From NCBI RefSeq assembly GCF_012273215.1, contig NZ_CP050965.1, positions 558,001-622,000 of the forward strand: a DNA stretch of 64,000 nucleotides. The letters are read 5' to 3'. The translations under genes were made by a program, and so were the position numbers. Shown in pieces: positions 33,220 to 42,019 of this stretch (its first letter is position 1; the number at the start of each line of letters is the position of its first letter). The stretch is from Gemella haemolysans (GTDB lineage Bacteria > Bacillota > Bacilli > Staphylococcales > Gemellaceae). The notes under the pieces are model-generated. The model searched no databases, was not told where the DNA came from, and was given only the letters and a program-made list of their open reading frames with translations.

Positions 33220-33409
33220 TTAGGCTATAAAATATCAACGAATAACAAAGAGAAATATTATTTAAATTTAGATATAATGTATATATAAACACACCATTCT
33301 CATAGATAAAATACGATTAATATGGTAAAATTAAAAGGAAAGACTGTGCCAATTTTAAAATTAATATTTATTTTGAAATGCACACTTAGTAAATAAAAAA
33401 GAGGTAACT

Positions 33410-34219
33410 ATGGCAAAAGAAAGAGCAGATGTCCTTTGCGTAAGTCAAGGATTATTTGAATCAAGAGAAAAAGCAAAACGAGCTATAATGGCTGGTATAG
33501 TTTATAATGATAATATTAGAATTGATAAAGCAGGGGAAAAGATTGAATCAACTGCTGAACTTAGAATTAAAGGTAAACAGATGCCTTATGTAAGTCGTGG
33601 AGGACTTAAATTAGAAAAAGCAATTAATGAGTTAAACTTTGACGTTAAAGACAAAGTAATGATTGATATCGGTTCATCAACTGGAGGATTTACAGACTGT
33701 GCGTTACAAAATGGAGCAAAGTTCGTATATGCTTTAGACGTGGGTACTAATCAACTTGTGTGGAAACTACGTAATGATGAACGTGTAAAAGTAATGGAAC
33801 AAACAAACTTCAGACATTCTGTTAAAGAAGATTTTGATGTTTATGAAATTGATATAGCTTCAATTGACGTTTCATTTATTTCGTTATCATTAATATTACC
33901 AAATCTTGCTGAAATAATAAAAGATGGTGGAGAAGTCTGCGTACTTGTAAAACCTCAATTTGAAGCTGGAAAAGATAAGGTAGGAAAAGGTGGAATCGTT
34001 CGAGACATAAAAGTTCAACTAGAAGTCGTAGAAAAAGTATTGCTACTAGCGAACAGTGTTGGATTCAGTATGACAAATCTATCTTATTCTCCAATAACAG
34101 GTGGAGAAGGGAATATCGAATTCTTAATGCTTCTTAAATACAATGCTGATAAAGAAGTGGAAAACAGTAAAATCAATATAGAGCATATTGTAAATAATGC
34201 TCATAATCACTTTAAATAG
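33410..34219 (+). CDS. tlyA: TlyA/YqxC family rRNA 2'-O-methyltransferase
   Basis: An N-terminal S4 RNA-binding domain (RADVLCVSQGLFESREKAKR, residues 4-23) precedes an FtsJ-like methyltransferase domain: SRGGLKLEKA, SAM motif MIDIGSSTGGFTDCAL, and SFISLSLILP. Proteins of this family methylate ribose in 16S and/or 23S rRNA in some species; the hemolysin name is historical. 269 residues is normal. It lies 11 nt before recN; in Bacillus an arginine repressor gene lies between, and it is missing here. Confidence 0.9.
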   Translation: MAKERADVLCVSQGLFESREKAKRAIMAGIVYNDNIRIDKAGEKIESTAELRIKGKQMPYVSRGGLKLEKAINELNFDVKDKVMIDIGSSTGGFTDCALQNGAKFVYALDVGTNQLVWKLRNDERVKVMEQTNFRHSVKEDFDVYEIDIASIDVSFISLSLILPNLAEIIKDGGEVCVLVKPQFEAGKDKVGKGGIVRDIKVQLEVVEKVLLLANSVGFSMTNLSYSPITGGEGNIEFLMLLKYNADKEVENSKINIEHIVNNAHNHFK

Positions 34220-34230
34220 AGGAGGAGCCA

Positions 34231-35931
34231 ATGTTAATTCAGTTAAATATTAAGCAATTTGGAATAATTGAAAAAGCTACTATAGAACTTAAAAATGGTT
34301 TAACTGTCTTAAGTGGAGAAACTGGTGCAGGAAAATCAATGATTCTAGCGGCAATTTCGCAACTATCTGGTCAAAGAACATCAACGTCTTATATTCGTTA
34401 CGGTGAAGAGAAGGCAAGTGTTGAAGGTGTATTTGATTTTCCAAAGAGTAAAGAAGTTAAAGAGATTTTTAATGAACTTGATTTAGACCTTGAAGATGAG
34501 GTTATTGTAGTTCGTCGTGATATTTATAGTAGTGGAAAGAGTGTTTGTAGAATTAATGGAACTATAGTTAATCTGTCTACATTAAAAAAAGTAGCCGCTC
34601 ATTTATTAGATATTCATGAACAACACGATAATCAAGTATTATTAGTAGAAAAAAATCACCTAAACTTGGTAGATTCATTTAATAGAGAAAAAATTCAACC
34701 TGTATATTCAAAATACAAAGAAAAATATAAAGGATACCAAGTAATTAAGGAAAAAATTGATAACTTAAAACAACAAGAAAGTGATGTTCTTCAGAAAGTT
34801 GATTTCTTAAAATTCCAGTATAAAGAATTAAGTCAGATGAAACTTAAAAAAGATGAAGATTTAGATCTTGAAAAGGATATTGACTACTTAGAGAATTTTG
34901 AAAAAGTAAATACACTTGCTCATAGTATTACAGATGGTATAGATGGTGAGTATGGAGTATTATCAAAACTTGCAGAAATTAGATCTAATCTAGGGGAACT
35001 AACTAGGTATAATTCAAACTTTGAAGAAAAATATGAAGAAATTACAAATTTATATTACATTCTTGATGATTTAAAATATGAAGTTTCTAGTTATACTGAT
35101 GTAATTGAATATGATGAAGAAAAATTAGATCGTTTAATTTATAGATTAGATAAAATAAAAACATTAGAGAAAAAATACTCTAAACCACTTAATGATCTAA
35201 TTGCCTTTACTGAGACGATTAAAGAAGAATTAGATGAGTTAGAAAACTATGAAGAGAACTTCGAAAACTACTTAGAAGAAGGTAAGAAAATCGAAGAAGA
35301 ACTGACGACTCTAGCTGAAGAGTTAAGTTCAATAAGAAAAGAGACAGCATTAAAACTTGAGAAACTTATTCAAGATGAGTTGAAATTTTTATACATGGAA
35401 AAAAGTACAATTAAAGTTGATTTTAAAGAAAAAGATTTTTCATCAACAGGAAAAGACGATGTTAAGATATTAATTAGTGCAAACCTTGGTGAACCGCTAA
35501 AATCATTATCTAAAGTTGCTTCAGGTGGAGAACTTTCAAGGGTAATGTTAGCTCTGAAAATAATTTTCTCAAGAAGTATAGAAGCTACTTCGATAATATT
35601 TGATGAAATTGATACTGGAGTAAGTGGAAGAGTATCACAAAGGATGGCTGAAAAAATGTATCAGCTTGGTGTAGGTTCGCAAGTACTTTGTATTTCGCAC
35701 TTACCTCAAACTACAGCCTTAGCAGACACAAACCTACTAATCAGTAAAGAAATAATTGATAAGAGAACATTAACTGTAATTAGAGAACTATCAGAAGAAG
35801 AGAAGATTGCTGAAGTAGCAAGAATGGTGTCAGGAGACACTATGACAAAACTTTCTGAAGAACACTCTATTGAAATGTTAAGACTAGCAGAAAAAACTAA
35901 AGCAGAAATAAAAGAAAAACTAAACAAATAG
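34231..35931 (+). CDS. recN: DNA repair protein RecN
   Basis: SMC-like ATPase acting early at double-strand breaks. The 566-residue protein has Walker A GETGAGKSM (about residues 30-38), the family motif LLDIHEQHDNQ, a long central coiled coil (about 160-370), then the signature VASGGELSRVMLALK and Walker B IIFDEIDTGVSG. Ribosome site GAGGAGG. It is cotranscribed with tlyA and followed 33 nt later by rsgA. Confidence 0.96.
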   Translation: MLIQLNIKQFGIIEKATIELKNGLTVLSGETGAGKSMILAAISQLSGQRTSTSYIRYGEEKASVEGVFDFPKSKEVKEIFNELDLDLEDEVIVVRRDIYSSGKSVCRINGTIVNLSTLKKVAAHLLDIHEQHDNQVLLVEKNHLNLVDSFNREKIQPVYSKYKEKYKGYQVIKEKIDNLKQQESDVLQKVDFLKFQYKELSQMKLKKDEDLDLEKDIDYLENFEKVNTLAHSITDGIDGEYGVLSKLAEIRSNLGELTRYNSNFEEKYEEITNLYYILDDLKYEVSSYTDVIEYDEEKLDRLIYRLDKIKTLEKKYSKPLNDLIAFTETIKEELDELENYEENFENYLEEGKKIEEELTTLAEELSSIRKETALKLEKLIQDELKFLYMEKSTIKVDFKEKDFSSTGKDDVKILISANLGEPLKSLSKVASGGELSRVMLALKIIFSRSIEATSIIFDEIDTGVSGRVSQRMAEKMYQLGVGSQVLCISHLPQTTALADTNLLISKEIIDKRTLTVIRELSEEEKIAEVARMVSGDTMTKLSEEHSIEMLRLAEKTKAEIKEKLNK

Positions 35932-35964
35932 TTACAAAAAATACCAAAAAGGTATAGGAGGAAC

Positions 35965-36846
35965 ATGACAAAAGAAGGAAAAATTTTAAAAGCACTTAGT
36001 GGATTTTATTATGTGGATTGTAATGGAGAAATAGTTACGTGTCGCGCACGAGGGAATTTCAGAAATGAGAATATCACACCATTAGTAGGTGATGATGTAA
36101 AAATTCAAATGAGTGATAATAATACAGGATATGTAGTTGAAGTTTTAGAAAGAAAAAATGAATTACTAAGACCTAAGGTTGCGAATATAGATTATAGTAT
36201 TATTGTAGTATCTGTTAAAGATCCTGAGTTTTCAAGTAAGCTACTAAATAAAACAATTTGCTTAAATGAAAATAGTGACGTAGATATTATTATCATTTTT
36301 ACTAAGTTAGATTTATTAGATGATGATGAACTAGAAAAAATGAAAGAAATAATGAATTACTATTACGAAATAGGATATCAAGTGTTCACAAATTCTGAAG
36401 AAGATATCGATAGATTAAAAGAAGTTATTTCTAATAAGTACGTAGCGATTTCTGGACAATCAGGTGCAGGGAAATCTACGTTCATTAATAAACTAGCAGA
36501 GCACCTTGATATCGAAACAGGAGAAATTTCTAAACATTTAGGGCGTGGACGACACACGACTAGACATACGGAATTTTATCAAATTGATGATTTTTATATC
36601 GCAGATACACCAGGATTTTCTTCACTTGATATTACATTTATTGAAAAAGAAGATTTACAATACTTATTTAGAGAGTTTCATGACTATGATTGTAAATTCA
36701 AACCGTGTAATCACATGGAGGAAATTCAATGTGGTGTCAAAGAAGCGGTAGAAAGTAAACAAATACTAGAAAGCCGTTATGAAGACTATAAAGTTTTATT
36801 TATAGAAAAACAAAATCAAAAAAGAAAATATATAAAGGAGAGATAA
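35965..36846 (+). CDS. rsgA: Ribosome small subunit-dependent GTPase A
   Basis: Circularly permuted GTPase that assists late 30S maturation. An OB-fold N-terminus (about residues 1-70) is followed by permuted G motifs: G4 FTKLDLL, G1 GQSGAGKSTF (about 159-168), G3 DTPGFSS. The C-terminal zinc site uses Cys-His residues in DYDCKFKPCNHM and QCGVK. 293 residues is normal. rsgA-rpe-thiN is a conserved Bacillales order. Confidence 0.96.
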   Translation: MTKEGKILKALSGFYYVDCNGEIVTCRARGNFRNENITPLVGDDVKIQMSDNNTGYVVEVLERKNELLRPKVANIDYSIIVVSVKDPEFSSKLLNKTICLNENSDVDIIIIFTKLDLLDDDELEKMKEIMNYYYEIGYQVFTNSEEDIDRLKEVISNKYVAISGQSGAGKSTFINKLAEHLDIETGEISKHLGRGRHTTRHTEFYQIDDFYIADTPGFSSLDITFIEKEDLQYLFREFHDYDCKFKPCNHMEEIQCGVKEAVESKQILESRYEDYKVLFIEKQNQKRKYIKER

Positions 36847-36847
36847 G

Positions 36848-37492
36848 ATGAAGAAAATTTTACCCTCAATATTATCAGCAGATTTTGCTAATTTAGAAAG
36901 AGATATTAAAGAATTAGAAAATATAGGAATTGATATGTTTCATATAGATGTAATGGATGGAAATTTCGTTCCTAACATTTCTTTTGGATTTCCAATAATT
37001 GAAGCAATCCGACCTAAGACAGATAAAATTTTTGATTGTCATTTAATGATTGCTAATCCAGAAAATTATGTAGAACAATTTTGTAAAGTTGGTTGCGATA
37101 TGGTTTCTTTTCATATAGAAGCAACTAATCATGCAGATAGATTAATACAAGTAATCAAAGATAATGGAAAAAAAGCTGGTGTAGTATTAAATCCTCAAAC
37201 ACCACTTGAAAGTATTAAATACTTATTACCAAAATTAGATTATGTTCTAATTATGACTGTTAATCCAGGGTTTGGTGGTCAGAAGTTCATTCCAGAAATG
37301 CTTGAGAAAATAGAAGAATTAGGTAAGATAAGAAAAGAAAAAAATTATAACTTCTTAATAGAAGTAGATGGTGGAATAAATGTAGAAACATCGAAAGCTT
37401 GTAGAGATAAAGGTGCAGACTTATTAGTTTGTGGATCATTTTTATTCGGAGCAAGCGATAAAGAAAAAACATTAGGTGAGTTGTTAAAATAA
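36848..37492 (+). CDS. rpe: Ribulose-phosphate 3-epimerase
   Basis: Pentose phosphate enzyme interconverting ribulose-5-phosphate and xylulose-5-phosphate. The 214-residue TIM barrel shows SILSADFANL at the start, the metal/catalytic motif HIDVMDGNFVPN, the second histidine in CHLMIANP, VNPGFGGQ and EVDGGIN. It starts one base after the rsgA stop and overlaps thiN by one base. Confidence 0.97.
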   Translation: MKKILPSILSADFANLERDIKELENIGIDMFHIDVMDGNFVPNISFGFPIIEAIRPKTDKIFDCHLMIANPENYVEQFCKVGCDMVSFHIEATNHADRLIQVIKDNGKKAGVVLNPQTPLESIKYLLPKLDYVLIMTVNPGFGGQKFIPEMLEKIEELGKIRKEKNYNFLIEVDGGINVETSKACRDKGADLLVCGSFLFGASDKEKTLGELLK

Positions 37493-38124
37493 TGAATACA
37501 AAAAAAATAAGCATAATGTTAGGTGGGGTATTTCCAGATGAATTACCTTCATCTGACTTATGGTGTGGAGTAGATAGAGGAGCATTGTACTTACTTGATA
37601 AGGGGATAAATCCATTATTAAGTTGTGGAGATTTTGATTCGATTACTTCTGAACAAAGAAAAGAAGTAGAGGGAAAATCCAAGTATTTTAGAGTAAAGGA
37701 TAGTGAAGATTTAACTGATGCAGACTTCGCATTAGAAAATATACTAGAACTATTTGATTCAGTAGAAGAAATAGATATATACGGAGCAACAGGTAGAAGA
37801 CTTGATCACTTCTTTGGAAATATTTTACTTCTAAATAATGAAAAATATAACAGTGTTAAAGTAAAAATTATTGATGATAATAATATAATAACGGTAGCCC
37901 ATAGTGGACAAAATATTTTTGAAAAAATTGAAGGGTATAAGTATTTCTCAATAGTCCCAATATATAAAGATACTAAAATGACTATAAAAAATTCTAAATA
38001 CGAAGTAGAAAATCTGATTTTGACTCTAAATCGTCCTAATGCAACAAGTAACGAATTTGCTAATGAAAAAGCAATTGAGTTGGAAGTAAGTTCAAATGTA
38101 TTAGTAATATATTCTAAAGATTAG
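37492..38124 (+). CDS. thiN: Thiamine pyrophosphokinase
   Basis: Makes thiamine diphosphate from thiamine and ATP. The 210 residues show the family pattern GVDRGALYLL, CGDFDSI, KDSEDLTDADFAL and GATGRRLDHFFGNI. The start ATG shares its A with the rpe TAA stop. No TPP riboswitch is seen upstream, consistent with a housekeeping salvage role. Confidence 0.95.
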   Translation: MNTKKISIMLGGVFPDELPSSDLWCGVDRGALYLLDKGINPLLSCGDFDSITSEQRKEVEGKSKYFRVKDSEDLTDADFALENILELFDSVEEIDIYGATGRRLDHFFGNILLLNNEKYNSVKVKIIDDNNIITVAHSGQNIFEKIEGYKYFSIVPIYKDTKMTIKNSKYEVENLILTLNRPNATSNEFANEKAIELEVSSNVLVIYSKD

Positions 38125-38135
38125 AAGGAGACATT

Positions 38136-38984
38136 ATGATTGAGATAATACAATTTATGCTTATAGCTGTACTTGCTGGTTTTCTTGGTTCTTTAGTAGG
38201 TTTAGGTGGAGGAATAATTATAACACCGGCCTTAACAATCTTATTTGGTATAGATATTAAATATGCAATAGGAGCTAGTATCGTAGCGGTAATAGCGACT
38301 AGTAGTGGTTCAGCAATAGCATTCGTGAAAGATCATATTAGTAATATGAGAGTAGGTATGTTTTTAGAAGTATTTACAACTGCGGGAGGAGTCGTAGGAG
38401 CTCTTATGGCAGGAATATTCTCTTCTAAATTGCTATATATCTTTTTCTCGTTAATTCTATTGAATTCTTTTTATGGTATGCTTAAGAAAACAGGATTAAT
38501 AACTAAGCTGAAAAAAGAAGAAGAAAAGGTAGTAAATGATAAATATGCAGACAGATATAAGTTAAATTCAACATATTACGATAAAGCGACAGGTAAAACC
38601 ATAGCATATAATGTTACTAATGTTCCTCAAGGATCACTAGTAATGTTTGGAGCAGGTTTTGCAAGTGGATTACTTGGGATTGGTAGTGGAGCGTTCAAAG
38701 TTGTCGCATTAGATAGTTATATGAAATTACCTATAAGGGTAAGTACAGCAACGAGTAACTTCATGATGGGTGTCACAGCAACAGCAAGTGCTCTAATTTA
38801 CTTCTTTAATGGAACAATCAATCCAGCAATCGCAGCTCCTATAGCTATAGGAACTTTAATAGGATCTAGAACTGGAGCTAAGGTAATGCAAAGATTAGAT
38901 GCAAAATATATACGATATATATTTCTACCAATCTTATTATTTACAATAGTTAACATGTTCTTAAAAGGTGTGGGGGTACTTTAA
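38136..38984 (+). CDS. TauE/SafE family sulfite/anion exporter
   Basis: A 282-residue integral membrane protein with about eight hydrophobic segments and two glycine-rich repeats typical of the family: GFLGSLVGLGGGIIITPAL (about residues 15-33) and ASGLLGIGSGAFKV (about 175-188). Family members export sulfite, sulfoacetate or other organosulfur anions; the substrate is unknown here. A DUF1634 gene follows, a common pairing. Confidence 0.88.
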   Translation: MIEIIQFMLIAVLAGFLGSLVGLGGGIIITPALTILFGIDIKYAIGASIVAVIATSSGSAIAFVKDHISNMRVGMFLEVFTTAGGVVGALMAGIFSSKLLYIFFSLILLNSFYGMLKKTGLITKLKKEEEKVVNDKYADRYKLNSTYYDKATGKTIAYNVTNVPQGSLVMFGAGFASGLLGIGSGAFKVVALDSYMKLPIRVSTATSNFMMGVTATASALIYFFNGTINPAIAAPIAIGTLIGSRTGAKVMQRLDAKYIRYIFLPILLFTIVNMFLKGVGVL

Positions 38985-38985
38985 T

Positions 38986-39339
38986 ATGGAAAAGAAAAGA
39001 GATATAAATGTCGTTATTTCTAATATATTAAAGACTGGAGTATTTATTAGTTCATTCTTTATTATAACAGGGATAATACTAAGTTTTATACATGGAGTAG
39101 ATGGTGTTTTAACTATAGAAAGGTATACTTTCATAGAAATGCTAAAAGGATTAACAACATTAAATTATTACTCATATTTAATGTTTGGGATATTCTTATT
39201 AATATTAACACCTGTACTGAGAATAATCGGGTTGCTTTATGTTTATCTTGAAGAAAAAGATTTTAGATTCGTGAGAATCTGTTTATTAGTACTAATAATT
39301 TTAATAGTTAGTCTAATGCTAGGAGTAACTCACAATTAA
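38986..39339 (+). CDS. DUF1634 membrane protein
   Basis: A 117-residue protein with three predicted membrane spans (about residues 15-40, 65-88, 95-113), matching the DUF1634 family usually found beside TauE/SafE transporters and perhaps a partner subunit. I choose ATG 38986, two bases after the TauE stop, with GGGGT upstream, rather than an in-frame start 18 nt earlier. Function unknown. Confidence 0.8.
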   Translation: MEKKRDINVVISNILKTGVFISSFFIITGIILSFIHGVDGVLTIERYTFIEMLKGLTTLNYYSYLMFGIFLLILTPVLRIIGLLYVYLEEKDFRFVRICLLVLIILIVSLMLGVTHN

Positions 39340-39402
39340 AATAAGAAAAAATTTAAAATAAGAAAAGTATGACTATGCGATAATAAAGAATCTATCGTCA
39401 AA

Positions 39403-39420
39403 TGTGAACAAAATGTGAAC
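39403..39420 (+). promoter_or_regulatory. Direct repeat upstream of cydA, candidate activator site
   Basis: TGTGAAC occurs at 39403-39409 and 39414-39420, exactly 11 bp apart, on one face of the helix. The spacing and the similarity to TTTGTGAAT-type sites suggest an OmpR-family redox regulator such as ResD/SrrA; the TGTGAA core also resembles a Rex half-site, but Rex sites are inverted. It lies 53-75 nt upstream of the -10 at 39473. Confidence 0.5.
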
Positions 39421-39430
39421 GAAAAATGGT

Positions 39431-39478
39431 AAAAAGTAGGAAAAGTGCTACTTTTTATCATTTTTGTTTTGCTATAAT
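39431..39478 (+). promoter_or_regulatory. cydA promoter with overlapping inverted repeat
   Basis: A perfect TATAAT (39473-39478) lacks a recognisable -35. A 9-bp inverted repeat AAAAAGTAG/CTACTTTTT (39431-39439 with 39448-39456) covers the -35 region. It may be a terminator for the preceding operon, an operator, or both. Confidence 0.5.
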
Positions 39479-39553
39479 AAAGACTATGTTATAAAATAAT
39501 ATTATAAATATTTGCACTAAATATAATTTAATATTTTTAAAGGAGGTATATCT

Positions 39554-40936
39554 ATGTTGGATCCACTATTACTTGCTAGGATACAATTCGCAGCGACAAC
39601 AGTGTTCCACTTCTTCTTTGTACCGATTACTATTGGTATGGTGTTCTTAATCGCGATTTTTGAAAGTATTTATGTTAAAACTGGCGATGAGCATTACAAA
39701 AGAATTACGAAGTTCTTTGGTCATTTATTCCTAATTAACTTCGCTGTTGGGGTTGTTACAGGTATCCTACAAGAGTTCCAATTTGGTATGAACTGGTCTG
39801 AATATTCTTCATTCGTAGGAGATGTTTTTGGACCTTCACTTGCGATAGAAGCATTACTTGCATTCTATCTTGAGTCAACATTTATCGGTATTTGGATTTT
39901 CTCTTGGGAGAAAATTAACAAAAAATTACACGCAATGTGTATTTGGTTAGTAGGTATCGGAACAGTTATGTCAGCGTTCTGGATTTTATCTGCTAACTCT
40001 TTCATGCAACACCCAGTTGGTGTTAAATACGTTGAGAACAATGTAATTGGTAAGAAAGCAGAGATGATTGATTTCTTTGCAATTATTAAAAACCCATATT
40101 TATGGAACCAATTCCCTCACGTAATTACAATGGCGATAACTGTAGGGGCATTTACAATTGCAGGTATTGCATCTTGGAAAATGCTTCGTAAACACGAAGT
40201 TGCAATCTTCAGAAAAGCTTTTAGAGTTTCAATTATTGCTGCTCTAATCGGTTCAACTGGATTATTCGTAACTGGGCACTCTCAAATGCAATATTTAGTA
40301 AGAGAATATCCTATGAAAGTTGCAGCTGCTGAGGCACTATATGAAGATACAGGAAACTCAGCACCATTCTCAGTGTTAGCAACAATCGATCAAAAACAAC
40401 AAAAAGCAGAACATTATATTGAAGTTCCAGGTATGTTAAGTTTCTTAGCATATGATAAATTTGAAGGAAGCCTTAAAGGTATGAAATCTCTTCAAAAAGA
40501 AATGGACGAAAAATATTATCCAGTAGTTGGAAAACATATTGATTACACACCACATGTGCCGACTATTTACTACTCATTCAGAATTATGTCAGCTTCTGTG
40601 GGTATCTTAATTCTAATGTCATTACTTGGAACTATTTATTCATTCAAGAGAACTGAAACTAAGAAACGTTGGTTCTTAAAACTTATGCCTTGGACACTTC
40701 TAGTAGCTGAAGTTGCTACTGCTTGTGGTTGGATTATGGCAGAGATGGGACGTCAACCATTCTTAATCTTTGGAGTTATGGCTACTGAATCAGGAGTTTC
40801 ACCAAACTCTGGTGCATCAGTGTTATTCTCATTATTAGTTTTCTGTGTGTTATATACAGTATTAGGTATTATACAATTTATCGCATTCAGATACACAATG
40901 AACAAAAAAGAAACAACTGTGAAGGAGGTAGCATAG
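39554..40936 (+). CDS. cydA: Cytochrome bd ubiquinol oxidase subunit I
   Basis: Haem-bearing subunit of the high-affinity quinol oxidase reducing oxygen to water. The 460 residues contain about nine membrane spans. The His ligand near the start is in TTVFHFFFVP, the quinol loop begins around EFQFGMNWSEYSSFVGDVFG, and ESTFIGIWIF and GRQPF are conserved. The quinol loop is of the short Firmicute type. Ribosome site AAAGGAGG. First gene of cydABDC. Confidence 0.96.
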   Translation: MLDPLLLARIQFAATTVFHFFFVPITIGMVFLIAIFESIYVKTGDEHYKRITKFFGHLFLINFAVGVVTGILQEFQFGMNWSEYSSFVGDVFGPSLAIEALLAFYLESTFIGIWIFSWEKINKKLHAMCIWLVGIGTVMSAFWILSANSFMQHPVGVKYVENNVIGKKAEMIDFFAIIKNPYLWNQFPHVITMAITVGAFTIAGIASWKMLRKHEVAIFRKAFRVSIIAALIGSTGLFVTGHSQMQYLVREYPMKVAAAEALYEDTGNSAPFSVLATIDQKQQKAEHYIEVPGMLSFLAYDKFEGSLKGMKSLQKEMDEKYYPVVGKHIDYTPHVPTIYYSFRIMSASVGILILMSLLGTIYSFKRTETKKRWFLKLMPWTLLVAEVATACGWIMAEMGRQPFLIFGVMATESGVSPNSGASVLFSLLVFCVLYTVLGIIQFIAFRYTMNKKETTVKEVA

Positions 40937-40937
40937 T

Positions 40938-41966
40938 ATGGATTGGTCAGTAGCCTTACCAAATATTTGGTTCTTACTTATAACAATACTATTTACAGGA
41001 TTCTTCGTATTAGAAGGATATGACTTCGGAGTTGGGGTACTAGCTCAAGTACTTGGTAAAAACGATGAAGATAAACGCGTTTACTTCAATACAATCGGTC
41101 CTTTCTGGGATGCAAATGAAGTATGGCTATTAACAGGTGGTGGAGCGATGTTCGCAGCGTTTCCTATCTGGTATGGTAAATTATTCAGTGGTTACTACAT
41201 CGCATTCGTATTATTACTAGTTGCGTTAATTTTACGAGGCGTATCATTTGAATTTAGAGGTAAATTAGGTAATAATAGAACTTGGATTAAATCATTCGAT
41301 ATAGCAATGTTTGTAGGTAGCTTACTTCCTCCGATTTTATGGGGAATAGCAGTAGCTAACTTCATGACAGGAGCAAACCTTGATGCTAAGAAAAACTTAG
41401 TCGATGGTTTCTTAGGATTATTATCACCATTTACTATTCTTGGTGGAATTATGATGTTACTTCTAATGTTAGTTCACGGAGCTCAATTCTTAGCTCTTAA
41501 AACTACAGGAGAATTAAGAAATGCAGCTCGTGCGACATCTGCATTATTATTCCCATTCGCTGCAGTAGTAACATTAATATTCGCAATCTGGGCACTATTT
41601 AAAACAGATATCTTTACAACAAACTATTATGTTGGTTTAGTACTAGCTTTAGTAGCGGTAGCATTCTTTGTATTATCATTTGTTTTAAACTTCAAAGGTC
41701 GTGACTTAGGTGCGTTCTTAAGTACGTCAGGAACTTTAGCGTTCCTAACTCTAAGTGTCTTCGCTGGTATGTTCCCACGTGCTATAATAAACAGTAATGA
41801 TGTTAGTCAATCATTATTTATTTATGATGCTGCTAGTGGAGTATACACACTAAGACTTATGACAATAGTTGCATTATTCCTATTGCCATTTGTTTTAGGA
41901 TACCAAGTTTGGTCATATTCTATTTTTAGAAAACGACTATCTAAAGAAGATAAATTGGAGTATTAG
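40938..41966 (+). CDS. cydB: Cytochrome bd ubiquinol oxidase subunit II
   Basis: Structural partner of CydA with eight to nine membrane spans in 342 residues. Conserved features: LEGYDFGVGVL (about residues 25-35), GPFWDANEVWLLTGGGAMFAAFP (first part) and LVHGAQFLALKT. It starts two bases after the cydA stop with GGAGG inside the end of cydA. The end of the gene supplies GGAG (41957-41960) for the cydD start. Confidence 0.96.
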   Translation: MDWSVALPNIWFLLITILFTGFFVLEGYDFGVGVLAQVLGKNDEDKRVYFNTIGPFWDANEVWLLTGGGAMFAAFPIWYGKLFSGYYIAFVLLLVALILRGVSFEFRGKLGNNRTWIKSFDIAMFVGSLLPPILWGIAVANFMTGANLDAKKNLVDGFLGLLSPFTILGGIMMLLLMLVHGAQFLALKTTGELRNAARATSALLFPFAAVVTLIFAIWALFKTDIFTTNYYVGLVLALVAVAFFVLSFVLNFKGRDLGAFLSTSGTLAFLTLSVFAGMFPRAIINSNDVSQSLFIYDAASGVYTLRLMTIVALFLLPFVLGYQVWSYSIFRKRLSKEDKLEY

Positions 41967-42019
41967 TCAATGAAAAAAAGGAAGCAAAATTAAAACTTCC
42001 TGTTAAAAAAAGTCTTACA

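Noticed and set aside
36545-36751. 68-codon plus-strand frame inside rsgA
   Set aside because: Fully inside a clear rsgA reading frame with all GTPase motifs.
37400-37500. TPP riboswitch before thiN
   Set aside because: thiN overlaps rpe by one base; no untranslated leader is present.
37287-37682. 131-codon minus-strand frame over rpe/thiN
   Set aside because: Antisense shadow of two well-supported genes.
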